58,429 bases of DNA. Source: Spongiibacteraceae bacterium UBA5047 (lineage in GTDB: Bacteria > Pseudomonadota > Gammaproteobacteria > Pseudomonadales > Spongiibacteraceae). The notes below the pieces were generated by a model. It did not search any database and was not told the DNA's origin. It saw nothing but the letters and a program-made list of their open reading frames with translations. How positions within the stretch are numbered: the first letter of the stretch is position 1; each line of letters opens with the position of its first letter. The position numbers and the translations under genes were made by a program. Positions 35,328-43,510 of the stretch are shown one piece after another. Location: the NCBI GenBank assembly GCA_002415025.1, contig DIBR01000030.1, forward strand, positions 14,047-72,475, written 5' to 3'.

Positions 35328-37648
35328 CACTCCATCCGGAACGCAGCGTAGAATTCCCTGCCAGGTGCTTGCTGCACATAGTAGGTGCCGGGAAAAAACG
35401 GGGCATCATTGGCCTTGTTGATTTCAATGACTTCAGTCAGGTTTTTCCCGCCGACAGTGATACTCCACGAGCGATCAATAGCGCCAACATTGATCCGCGC
35501 ATTGACGCGTGTGGTTTCCGGAACGCGACCATTTTCATCCAGATCGGTATCGGAATACTTGTCACTCGCATACAGAATATCGAATATCAGTGACGTTCCA
35601 ATCGTTTCTGTGATCGGCAGCTGGAATTGCGGGCTGATGGCTGCACTGACTTCCGGCGTAAAGGCCAGACGCTCGCCGGCGAGGTTTTGCTGTGTATTCA
35701 GTCCCTCGTAGATCGGGGCAGGTGCACCGGGGTAATCGCGGTACTGGGCATCGATATAGCCGATGGCACCACTGAAGGTGAACCATGGCGCGGGCGACAG
35801 CCAGTTCCAGTCGGCTTCAATACCGCGGGATACTGCGCTCGCTGCATTCCTGACATCGAAGAATACGCCGTTAAATGCCAGCACCTGAAGGTCCTTGAGT
35901 TCTGTTTGAAACAGGCCGACATTCAGGCGCAGGCTATTGTTTAAATACTGACCTTTAACGCCGACTTCCAGGGTGACAGACTCTTCCGGCCCGTAAGTAA
36001 GTTGCTCGCCGGTGAATGAGAGTGCGTTGTAGCCACCACTTTTGAAAGCCTGAGCGGCCGTTGCATAAACATTGACCGAGTCAGACAGCTCATAGCTCAG
36101 CGACAGTTTGGGGGCAATATCGGTTTCGTCCCGCCGGGAGTCTTCGTAGGCATAGTCGCTGGCGCCGAGTATGAAGCCCAGCGCGCAGGGCTCGCCGGGG
36201 TCGCCGGTTACGCGATCGCAAAACATGGTGCCGGAGGCCGTCGCAATCTGCTTTTCCTTGCTGATGCGAAGGCCCGGTGTGAGCAACCAGCGCTCGGCCA
36301 ATTGCCAAGTAAATTGCCCGAACAGCGCCAACGATTTCATATTGCGGTCAAAATCCAATTCATAAAACTGGTCACCTTGCAGAGCCTGCAGTGCAACCAG
36401 TGCCGGAATGGCAATAAACAGAGGGCCGGCTAGCTGTTGGGTATCCTCGGTCAGGAGGAAACTGCCGTTGTCTTCGCCATCGGAAAAACTGCCGAGAAAA
36501 TCAAAATCTGCATTGAACGCATATAGGCCGGCAACAAACTCTACTGGCCCGCCCAAACCGAACAGGCTTTCGGCGATACCGGCAAAGCGCCATTCCAGCG
36601 TGTACTGCTCATAAAAGTCACGAAAATTCAGCGTCGAAAGATCGGCCGGTGAAACGTCGAGGTCGGCAAGCACACCCGTGTCGGCGTTGGTGTGGGCCAG
36701 AATCAGGGTCGTGTTGAGTTGGATTAGCGACTCAAGACCGCTGAACTCATGAGTGAGTTTTGCGATATTGGTTTCAGTGGTGCGGGCAGTAAATTCTCCG
36801 GGCACGTTAAAGGAGGTGTGAAAGTCCAGCGGGTCATCTTCGACGTTGGGGTCAAACTGCAACAAGTAGTCTCGGGTACCCTGATCGAGATTCATGAGCT
36901 GTAGCGCCCAGAAGTTAGAGTCGGTGTCTGTACGCAGTGCCGTCAATTCCAGTTCGGTTTGATCGCTGGGCAGAAACAATAATTTGATGCGCTGGGCACG
37001 TTGTTCAGGGTTTTCTTCCTGGCGGTCAAGAAAGCCGTTGTAAAGTTCACCTTCGTATGCGAGGTCAAACACCGATACGCGCAAGCCAAACCAGTCATTG
37101 AGCATCGCGCCGGCACCGAATTCAACCTTCTTGCCGCCGTTTTCACTCGCGCCAACTTCGAAGTTTAGGCTGAATTCTTCGGTCACGGGCCGTGAGCTGA
37201 TATTGAATACACCCGCGACTGTATTTTTGCCAAACAGTGTGCCTTGCGGACCGCGCAATACTTCGAGGCGATCAATATCAAAGCGCGGTTCGGCAAAGTA
37301 CGAGGTGCGTCCGTAGTACACATCGTCTTGCACCAACCCCACCGAGCTTTCAAAACTGGGGTTGAAAGGGTTGGTGCCAAAGCCACGAATATACACTTCT
37401 TCCGAATACTGCCCCTCAGAACTTGAGGTAACGTTGGGCACATAAAGAATCATTTCGGCGAGCGTATTGGTGTTGGCTTCGCGCAGCATTTCGCCACTCA
37501 GTACTGCGATGGAAATGGGTACATCCTGTACGTTCTGACGTGTTTTCTGTGCGGTAACAACCACCTCTTCCAGCTCCCGCTGCGCCGATGCTTCCACGGC
37601 AAGGCTCAGGGTGCTCAGGCATATCATGGTCGGGATAATTTTTTTCAT
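35324..37648 (-). CDS. TonB-dependent outer-membrane receptor
   Basis: 774 residues. Signal peptide MKKIIPTMICLSTLSLAVEASA, then a TonB-box region LEEVVVTAQKT, plug domain (DVPISIAVLSGEML, YIRGFGTNPFNPSFESSVGL, LEVLRGPQGTLFGKNTVAG) and a 22-strand-type barrel closing at GREFYAAFRMEW with a terminal aromatic residue. It follows the membrane hydroxylase by 27 bases and is third in the TetR-led operon. Receptors of this plug type in such hosts import bulky organic compounds as well as iron chelates. Lack of a Fur box and linkage to a hydroxylase favour an organic, hydrophobic ligand, but that is inference. Confidence 0.93.
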   Translation of the reverse strand: MKKIIPTMICLSTLSLAVEASAQRELEEVVVTAQKTRQNVQDVPISIAVLSGEMLREANTNTLAEMILYVPNVTSSSEGQYSEEVYIRGFGTNPFNPSFESSVGLVQDDVYYGRTSYFAEPRFDIDRLEVLRGPQGTLFGKNTVAGVFNISSRPVTEEFSLNFEVGASENGGKKVEFGAGAMLNDWFGLRVSVFDLAYEGELYNGFLDRQEENPEQRAQRIKLLFLPSDQTELELTALRTDTDSNFWALQLMNLDQGTRDYLLQFDPNVEDDPLDFHTSFNVPGEFTARTTETNIAKLTHEFSGLESLIQLNTTLILAHTNADTGVLADLDVSPADLSTLNFRDFYEQYTLEWRFAGIAESLFGLGGPVEFVAGLYAFNADFDFLGSFSDGEDNGSFLLTEDTQQLAGPLFIAIPALVALQALQGDQFYELDFDRNMKSLALFGQFTWQLAERWLLTPGLRISKEKQIATASGTMFCDRVTGDPGEPCALGFILGASDYAYEDSRRDETDIAPKLSLSYELSDSVNVYATAAQAFKSGGYNALSFTGEQLTYGPEESVTLEVGVKGQYLNNSLRLNVGLFQTELKDLQVLAFNGVFFDVRNAASAVSRGIEADWNWLSPAPWFTFSGAIGYIDAQYRDYPGAPAPIYEGLNTQQNLAGERLAFTPEVSAAISPQFQLPITETIGTSLIFDILYASDKYSDTDLDENGRVPETTRVNARINVGAIDRSWSITVGGKNLTEVIEINKANDAPFFPGTYYVQQAPGREFYAAFRMEW

Positions 37649-37675
37649 TATGGTGTCCCCGCGTGCGGCTTGTGT

Positions 37676-38548
37676 TCAGGCCGTTTGTGAGAGATTCGTC
37701 TGTGGGGAGGGTTCCCACTCCGGCGGCATATATAGGCAGCGCAGTTTGTCCGCGGTGTTCGTCGCGCGATCCATTTTGCGTTTCAGCCAGCGAAAGCCCG
37801 CAAAGTAGATTTTTCCCGGATTATTGGTGTTGATCTGTTCCTTGACACCGAATACAGGTGTTTCTACTTCGGCGGTGAAACTGCCGAACAGCTTGTCATA
37901 GATTGCGAGAATATGGCCGTAGTTCTTGTCTATATACTGATCGTTGATTGCGTGGTGAACGCGGTGATTGGCCGGCGTGATAAACCATTTGTCGAACCAG
38001 CCGAGCTTTCTGATGGCGCTGGAGTGACTAAATATTCCCAGAAAATCGAGTAACAAAACGAGCATAATGTACTGCTCAAAGCGAAAGCCCAGCAAAGCGA
38101 CGCCGCCCGCCATAACGATGCGTGAGGTGTCGTCAAAAACAAAACCGCGCGCTGCCACGCTGAAGTTCATTTCTTCGGAAGAGTGGTGAACGTGGTGAAA
38201 GGCCCAGAAAATACCGCAGCGATGTCCCAGTCGGTGGCTGGCATACCAGATCAGTTCCTGCAGCAGAAACAGAATGCCGAAACTCCACCACGTTACGGGG
38301 ATATCAAACAAACGGTTTGGAAACAGCGCCAGGTAGAGTGTAAAGGGAATGGCAATTGCCAGCAGAATGCGCACAAAGGTATTCAGTAGAACCACGCTGA
38401 GCGAGCCCAGCGCGTTGCGGTTGTCGTAGTCTTTATGATTAGCCAGAAAATAAAAAAGGCGCTCGATAAACACCAAGAGAAAGAAGATAACAAACAGTCC
38501 AAGTGGGGCGTATTCCGAGCCGAATATCTGGAGCGTGGATTCACTCAT
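37676..38548 (-). CDS. Membrane di-iron hydroxylase/sterol desaturase family
   Basis: 290 residues from the ATG at 38548, preceded by AAGGA; an upstream start would add nine residues. Several membrane helices surround the histidine clusters that hold two irons: HRLGH (105-109), HHVHH (118-122) and NHRVHH (204-209). This is the fatty-acid hydroxylase superfamily, which hydroxylates or desaturates sterols, fatty acids, carotenoids or alkylglycerols using O2. The C-terminal 40 residues are hydrophilic. It sits between a TetR regulator (35 bases) and a TonB receptor (27 bases), so import and oxidation of one lipid-like substrate is a reasonable reading. Confidence 0.9.
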   Translation of the reverse strand: MSESTLQIFGSEYAPLGLFVIFFLLVFIERLFYFLANHKDYDNRNALGSLSVVLLNTFVRILLAIAIPFTLYLALFPNRLFDIPVTWWSFGILFLLQELIWYASHRLGHRCGIFWAFHHVHHSSEEMNFSVAARGFVFDDTSRIVMAGGVALLGFRFEQYIMLVLLLDFLGIFSHSSAIRKLGWFDKWFITPANHRVHHAINDQYIDKNYGHILAIYDKLFGSFTAEVETPVFGVKEQINTNNPGKIYFAGFRWLKRKMDRATNTADKLRCLYMPPEWEPSPQTNLSQTA

Positions 38549-38583
38549 GGTCTTTTCCTTTTTACGTGTGCACAATGCGGCGC

Positions 38584-39255
38584 CTAACGCCGTTTTGTTT
38601 CGTCCGTTCTGCCCCTTTCGCTCAAAATAACGCTCAGGGCAAGATCCCGCGCAACGCTGCGCCGGCGTGTAATTTCCTGTTCTGATAGCCGCTGCGGCCA
38701 GAAAGCGGAACTGCCAATATGCTCTATTGCCCGCAACAATCCGTCGTACAGCAGCGGATCGGCCGTCGGCAGCCCCAGTTTTCGTTCCTGCTCGACAAAC
38801 AGCGAAACCAGGTCGCCAATGATTTGCGCCCGGTGCCCGGACGCCGGCGAGGCAGGGTCATTTATCTCGTTGTAAATCGGGCCGACAAGCGCTCCCATAT
38901 CGGCGCACCAGCGAAAGTAGGCGTCAATGGAGGCTTTCATCATTTGTGCCGGGTTGTTGAGGTCGCCGACGGATTGCACGACGAGATCAACCAGTTTGCG
39001 ATTGGCGCGCTCAACCACAATCTCGATGATGCCGTGCCGGTCGCTGAAGAGCTTGTAAAACGTCGGGCGCGATACATTGGCTGCTTTAAGAATCAGCTCA
39101 ACGGTAGTGCCGTGAAAACCCTGCTTTGCGTAAACCCTGGAGGTAGCCAGAATGATTGCTTCGCGCAGGTCCTCGCCTCCGGCCTCGTCCAGACGGGGGC
39201 GGCCGCGACGGCGGGGCTGGGCTTTTTTCCTGTTTGCGACTTTGTCCATGGCCAT
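38584..39255 (-). CDS. TetR-family transcriptional regulator
   Basis: 223 residues from the ATG at 39255, or 221 if the ATG at 39249 is used. A basic tail (RKKAQPRRRGRPRLDEAGG) precedes the helix-turn-helix: ILATSRVYAKQGFHGTTVEL, ILKAANVSRPTFYKLFSDRH. The C-terminal helical domain should bind the inducer. The gene leads an operon with a membrane hydroxylase and TonB receptor. A perfect palindrome covers its start codon region, which fits tight self-repression. No Shine-Dalgarno sequence is seen, so the message may be leaderless or have a very short leader. Confidence 0.92.
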   Translation of the reverse strand: MAMDKVANRKKAQPRRRGRPRLDEAGGEDLREAIILATSRVYAKQGFHGTTVELILKAANVSRPTFYKLFSDRHGIIEIVVERANRKLVDLVVQSVGDLNNPAQMMKASIDAYFRWCADMGALVGPIYNEINDPASPASGHRAQIIGDLVSLFVEQERKLGLPTADPLLYDGLLRAIEHIGSSAFWPQRLSEQEITRRRSVARDLALSVILSERGRTDETKRR

Positions 39256-39284
39256 TAAATTAACACCAATGTTAATTTAATGGC
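39251..39284. promoter_or_regulatory. Perfect inverted repeat, probable TetR operator
   Basis: The 15-base arm GCCATTAAATTAACA, spacer CCAA, then the exact reverse complement of the arm. It overlaps the first codon of the TetR gene. A smaller palindrome AAGTTAACTT lies at 39285-39294 and shares the GTTAA core. Size and position suit two TetR dimers or one dimer with extended contacts. Binding is inferred. Confidence 0.75.
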
Positions 39285-39414
39285 AAGTTAACTTGTATGA
39301 GCGGGTTAGCCGTGTATGGGGCGCTGGAAAGGGAGGGATGGTTTCGGCACCGGCACCACGCGCCCGGGAAGTCCGTGCTCGCGGTACTGCATGCAGTTAG
39401 GACGCTATTCAGGC

Positions 39415-41523
39415 TCAAAAACGATAACTCATCCGTGCGCCATATTCTCTGGGGTCTCCCACGTAGGCTGCATCAATCCCCAGCGACGGGCTATTGAAAC
39501 GGTCGGTTATATAAAACTTGTCGGTGATATTCTGGCCGTAAAGTTCGATACCCAGTAGCTCGCCCTGGTAGCCCAGTCGGGCACCAAGCAGGTCGCGGCC
39601 GTCGGCGCGCAGCGCTTTGTCATTTTCCCGGTTGGTGAAACTGCCGTCACTTCGCGACCAGCTAAGGTCGGCAAAGACTCCGGTTTGGCTGGCGTAGCGC
39701 AGGGTCAAATTCCGGGTATTGCGCGGTGCGTTGGGGAAATGGTTGCCGGCAAAATCAACACCGTCGTCTTCATACTCCGAAAAGGTGGTGTCGACATAAC
39801 CAATGCCGCCAAACACGCTAAAGCCTCGGCCAATTTCGCCGCGAAATTCCAGTTCCGCGCCTTGCGATCGTGCCTTACCGGCATTGTCGGTGCGAAAGTT
39901 GGACGCATCTACGCGTACGCCAATCTGCATGTCTTCGTAGTCAATTCGAAAAACTGTGCCCTGTATATACCAGCTGCCTTGTTGAAACTTCAGGCCAAGG
40001 TCGTAGTTGTTGGTGTACTCAGGGCCGTAACTTGGTGATTCACCTTCGCTGACAAAGTCTACTGACCCCGCCCGGTAGCCCTGGCTGCGCGTTAGGAAGG
40101 CGCTGAAGTGATCGTTGATGTCGAAGCTGATGGCTACCTTGGGCAAAAAGACCTTGTCGCCGCTGGTCGCGTTGTTGTCGCTGTCCAGTATGGGTTTTAG
40201 CACGGGGCTGATATCGCCAGGCAGGGTGGTGCCCGTGGCCGGGTCAATCAATTGCGCGCCGGTGACAACAAAGGCGCTGTGATTGTCAGCGTGGTTCTCT
40301 TCGTAACGTGCCCCGAGGGTCAGGGTCCAGCGAGCGGTCAGGAAAATGTCGGCTTCGCTGTATACCGCTTTGGTCGTAGCGTCACGGTCAGCGGCGAGAT
40401 CGGCGGCTGCGCGAAGGCGAAGGCCGCTGATGTTATAGGGTAGGTCGATCGAACTGGAGGTGCCGCGCAGTTCATCTTCGCTGTAATAAAGCCCTGATAC
40501 AGATTTGAGCAGATGGTTCTGGTAGCGCAGGCGTAGCTCCAGCGCTGTGTTTTCGGTGGTTACCGTATTGATAAAGTAGCCGTTGTCTTCGCTCGATATA
40601 TCGTAGTCACCTTTGCGTTGGTTATAATTTTCCGCGCGGCTGGCTATCAGGTTAAGACTGGTGTTGTTGTCGATTTCTGCGCTTTGGTTCAATACCAGTA
40701 ATTGGCTGTTGTCATGATAAAACCCATCAATGTTGTCCGTTGATTCGCCGCTCTCAGCTTGCTCCGGTGGTAGGTATTCATTGCCTTCACGGAGCTTGGT
40801 GTCCTGAAGGCTTAGGTTCGCGGCATACCAACTGTCTCCGCGCCAATCCAGCTTTACCCTTTGCATGTAGCGTTTGCGGGCTTGCCACTCATCGTCGTTG
40901 AGGGTGGTGTTAGTCGTTTCGCCGTCACTTTGATTGGTCTCGGCGGCATAGCGGAAGGCAAAGCCCCCGGCCAGTGGGCCGCCAATCGCGATGCCGGCCT
41001 CACGGCCCTGATAGTTGCTCGCGCCGAGTTTGATTTCGCCGCTGTAGCCTTCGTGAGAAGGATCGCGAGTTTGTACTACAACCGCGCCCGCCAGTGAGCC
41101 GGGGCCAAAGGCGGTTGATTGTGGGCCGCGATAAAATTCCATTTGCTGTACATCCCAGCTATTGGCTACACCGCGACCGGGTTGGCGAGCGCCGTCAATG
41201 AATACGCTGACGGTAGGGCGACCGGTGCCGCCGGGGCCAATACCTTCATTGGAAATGCCGCGCACCGAAAATTTATCTTCTCTGGCGGCGCTCAGATTCG
41301 GACTGCGCAACAGCAAGTCATATAAGTCCCGGATGTTAAGCGCGCGTAACTGCTCCTCGGGAATAATGCTGATGCTTGAAATTGTGTCCAGACTGCTCCG
41401 CTGCATGGGGTCGCCGGTGACGAGCACTTCTTCCAGTTTTCCCTGCTCGTCCGGTACGGCTGCCATGCCCGGCAGGGTGAGGGAAAGGCTGGCGAGAGTA
41501 ATAACAGTTTTTTTCAGCGGCAT
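39415..41523 (-). CDS. TonB-dependent siderophore-type receptor
   Basis: 702 residues from the ATG at 41523 (MPLKKTVITLASLSLTLPGMAA signal peptide); the open frame upstream includes the Fur box and is not coding. Plug text: LEEVLVTGDPMQRSSLDTIS, FSVRGISNEGIG, MEFYRGPQSTAFGPGSLAG. The barrel ends REYGARMSYRF with terminal Phe. A Fur box lies about 55-75 bases upstream of its start and is shared with the divergent PepSY protein. It therefore most likely takes up a ferric siderophore or similar iron source. Ligand not deducible. Confidence 0.92.
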   Translation of the reverse strand: MPLKKTVITLASLSLTLPGMAAVPDEQGKLEEVLVTGDPMQRSSLDTISSISIIPEEQLRALNIRDLYDLLLRSPNLSAAREDKFSVRGISNEGIGPGGTGRPTVSVFIDGARQPGRGVANSWDVQQMEFYRGPQSTAFGPGSLAGAVVVQTRDPSHEGYSGEIKLGASNYQGREAGIAIGGPLAGGFAFRYAAETNQSDGETTNTTLNDDEWQARKRYMQRVKLDWRGDSWYAANLSLQDTKLREGNEYLPPEQAESGESTDNIDGFYHDNSQLLVLNQSAEIDNNTSLNLIASRAENYNQRKGDYDISSEDNGYFINTVTTENTALELRLRYQNHLLKSVSGLYYSEDELRGTSSSIDLPYNISGLRLRAAADLAADRDATTKAVYSEADIFLTARWTLTLGARYEENHADNHSAFVVTGAQLIDPATGTTLPGDISPVLKPILDSDNNATSGDKVFLPKVAISFDINDHFSAFLTRSQGYRAGSVDFVSEGESPSYGPEYTNNYDLGLKFQQGSWYIQGTVFRIDYEDMQIGVRVDASNFRTDNAGKARSQGAELEFRGEIGRGFSVFGGIGYVDTTFSEYEDDGVDFAGNHFPNAPRNTRNLTLRYASQTGVFADLSWSRSDGSFTNRENDKALRADGRDLLGARLGYQGELLGIELYGQNITDKFYITDRFNSPSLGIDAAYVGDPREYGARMSYRF

Positions 41524-41577
41524 TGTGGGGCAGGTCCTGAGTGTCGTATCGGGCGTGGCACATTTGAGATTAATAGT

Positions 41578-41596
41578 GCAAATGATAATCGTTATC
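41578..41596. promoter_or_regulatory. Fur box between divergent genes
   Basis: The 19 bases GCAAATGATAATCGTTATC match 16 of 19 positions of the Fur consensus GATAATGATAATCATTATC. The core ATGATAA-TCG-TTATCAT (41582-41598) is a mirror-perfect palindrome. It lies between the receptor (minus) and the PepSY gene (plus), so iron-loaded Fur should repress both. Confidence 0.85.
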
Positions 41597-41657
41597 ATAT
41601 AGAATGCGCAATTGTTATATGCGTTTTATTACCGGATCTTGTTAGGGACGTTTTTCA

Positions 41658-42941
41658 ATGTCGGTAAAACCCGAAAATTATTTATACCCGTTAGTGTGGC
41701 GCTGGCATTTCATCATCGGCTTACTGGTTGCTCCTGTGCTGCTGGTTTTAAGTGTTACCGGAGCCTTGTATGCCTTTGAGCCGCAACTGCAGCCACTACT
41801 GGAGCGAGATTGGCAGATCATTCCTGCCTGCAGGGAGTGCAGTACCGAGCCGGTATCGGCTCAGTTGGCGGTTGTTCAAGAGCGCTACCCCAATGCCGAA
41901 TTGCAGCATTTTGGCCAGTATCGCGATGCATTGCGCAGTACGGTGATTTACATCAAAGAGTCGGGGGTGAACGAAGACCGAATTATCTGGGTAAACCCTT
42001 ACACCCTGGAAATACTGGGTAGCCGCATGGAGGAAGAAGGGTTTTTTCGCACCGTATTTGAACTTCATACCAATCTGCTCAGCGGAGAGCTTGGCCGCTG
42101 GCTTATTGAACTGACCGCCAGTTGGGTGCTGGTGACTTTACTGTTAGGGCTGTTACTTTGGTGGCCTCGCCGTGTGAAGAAGGCGGGTGGCTGGCAGCCG
42201 CGCTTGCATAGCCGGGGGCGGCGGTTCTGGCGTGATTTACATGCAGTGGGCGGCTTCTATATTCTGCCTACCGCTATCGTGATTGTTTATACCGGCCTTC
42301 TTTTCTCACCCGTTGCAGGCAAGGCGCTCGTATCCGAAATGGCGCTGGCCGGACAGATTCCCGATGCTTTTCTCGAACCTCCGAAAGTTGCGTCGCGGAA
42401 CCAAAGTATTGATATCGACGCGCTGGTGGCCGACTTCCTCGATGATGCACCGCTGGCTGACTGGTTTATTAATTTTCCCCACGCTGACGAATCGCCTCTC
42501 GTGATTAATATTCGCGAAGCTCTGCCGTGGAACACGCGGATGGTGTACTACGATCCCTATACGGGCGAGCGATTGGCGCAATTGATCTGGGACGAATTGA
42601 AGCCAGGCTCAAAAGCGCTGTTGCTGTTCTACCCGCTGCATACAGGTTTGATTCTGTCGTGGCCCGGCCAGCTACTGGCGCTGGTCACCGCGTTGGGCGT
42701 AGCCGGTTTGGCGGGGTCGGGTGTGTGGATGTGGTGGTTGCGACGCGAGCGCGGTCGTTTGTCCCTGCCGGCGATGCGGCAAGCGCGCCGACCGGGGCCG
42801 CTGTTCTATAGCGTCGGAACCTTGCTTGCACTGTTGGCGCCATTGTTTGCCGCCAGTGTTTTATTGATTGTTGCGGGGAGTTTTGTGCAGAAATTCGCTG
42901 CACGGTGGCTGTCCGGAGAAAGAGTTCTGGAAGAAGCGTAG
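41658..42941 (+). CDS. PepSY-domain membrane protein, ferric-siderophore reductase type
   Basis: 427 residues. N-terminal WRWHFIIGLLVAPVLLVLSVTGALYAFEPQL is the first PepSY-associated helix, followed by a periplasmic PepSY region with paired cysteines (PACREC). Then come RTVFELHTNLLSGELGRWLIELTASWVL, a second helix set, HAVGGFYILPTAIVIVYTGLLFSP, a second periplasmic loop, and the C-terminal helices LLFYPLHTGLILSWPGQLL and GTLLALLAPLFAASVLLIV. Histidines in the helices may bind heme. Such proteins are encoded beside TonB siderophore receptors and reduce or release iron in the periplasm. Controlled by the shared Fur box. Confidence 0.87.
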   Translation: MSVKPENYLYPLVWRWHFIIGLLVAPVLLVLSVTGALYAFEPQLQPLLERDWQIIPACRECSTEPVSAQLAVVQERYPNAELQHFGQYRDALRSTVIYIKESGVNEDRIIWVNPYTLEILGSRMEEEGFFRTVFELHTNLLSGELGRWLIELTASWVLVTLLLGLLLWWPRRVKKAGGWQPRLHSRGRRFWRDLHAVGGFYILPTAIVIVYTGLLFSPVAGKALVSEMALAGQIPDAFLEPPKVASRNQSIDIDALVADFLDDAPLADWFINFPHADESPLVINIREALPWNTRMVYYDPYTGERLAQLIWDELKPGSKALLLFYPLHTGLILSWPGQLLALVTALGVAGLAGSGVWMWWLRRERGRLSLPAMRQARRPGPLFYSVGTLLALLAPLFAASVLLIVAGSFVQKFAARWLSGERVLEEA

Positions 42942-43201
42942 TCAGTGGCTAGCCATTCCACGGAATCAACGGCCAAATCCGGAACCTTGGTAGAAGCGGG
43001 CACACGTCTTGTCAGGCTTCCATGTCAAAGCGTGCTTGCCTGCCAACTGTCCGCGTTCAGTCAATGGGCTCGTCTGTGTGAGGCAACGCGGTGACAGGGC
43101 GCAGGAGGAGGCAAAGGTACTTTCAAACTTGCTTGAATTGCAGCTCACCACAATCTGCCGCGCAGAGAGAAATGAACAGTTAAAAGCGAGCGAATTTTAG
43201 A

Positions 43202-43278
43202 TGGTCGGAGTGAGAGGATTTGAACCTCCGACCCCTGCCTCCCGAAGACAGTGCTCTACCAAGCTGAGCTACACTCCG
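43202..43278 (-). tRNA. tRNA-Pro (anticodon CGG)
   Basis: 77 nucleotides on the minus strand with encoded CCA end. Acceptor CGGAGTG pairs with CACTCCG; the D-arm is GCTC-AGCTTGGTA-GAGC; the anticodon stem CTGTC pairs with GGCAG around loop TTCGGGA, giving anticodon CGG for proline codon CCG; the T-arm is GGAGG-TTCAAAT-CCTCT with one G-T pair. All stems close. Confidence 0.95.
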
Positions 43279-43316
43279 ACACTTAGCGGGAACCCCGCCA
43301 GCAGGCGAGGCGCGGT

Positions 43317-43345
43317 AATATAGCAAACCCGCTTGGGCACCTCAA
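43317..43345 (-). promoter_or_regulatory. Sigma-70 promoter of tRNA-Pro
   Basis: On the minus strand: TTGAGG, 17 bases, TATATT, then a GC-rich discriminator (ACCGCGCC). The -10 box ends about 38 bases before the mature tRNA. The GC-rich discriminator is the type under stringent control. Confidence 0.75.
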
Positions 43346-43510
43346 CCGCCGCTCGCCGGGCTGCGTGCAATCTGCCAGCAGCCTTGATCAAGCAGGCCGC
43401 ATGTTGCGTATAACCCACCATGCTTCACGGATTGTAGGGTCTGGGGTAAGCTGGCCGAGCTGAAGTGAGAACGCCCATAAAACAATAAATCATTATTTCA
43501 GGGGGCACTT

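Noticed and set aside
41524..41598. Longer start for the siderophore-type receptor
   Set aside because: It would run through the Fur box and place 25 residues before a standard signal peptide.
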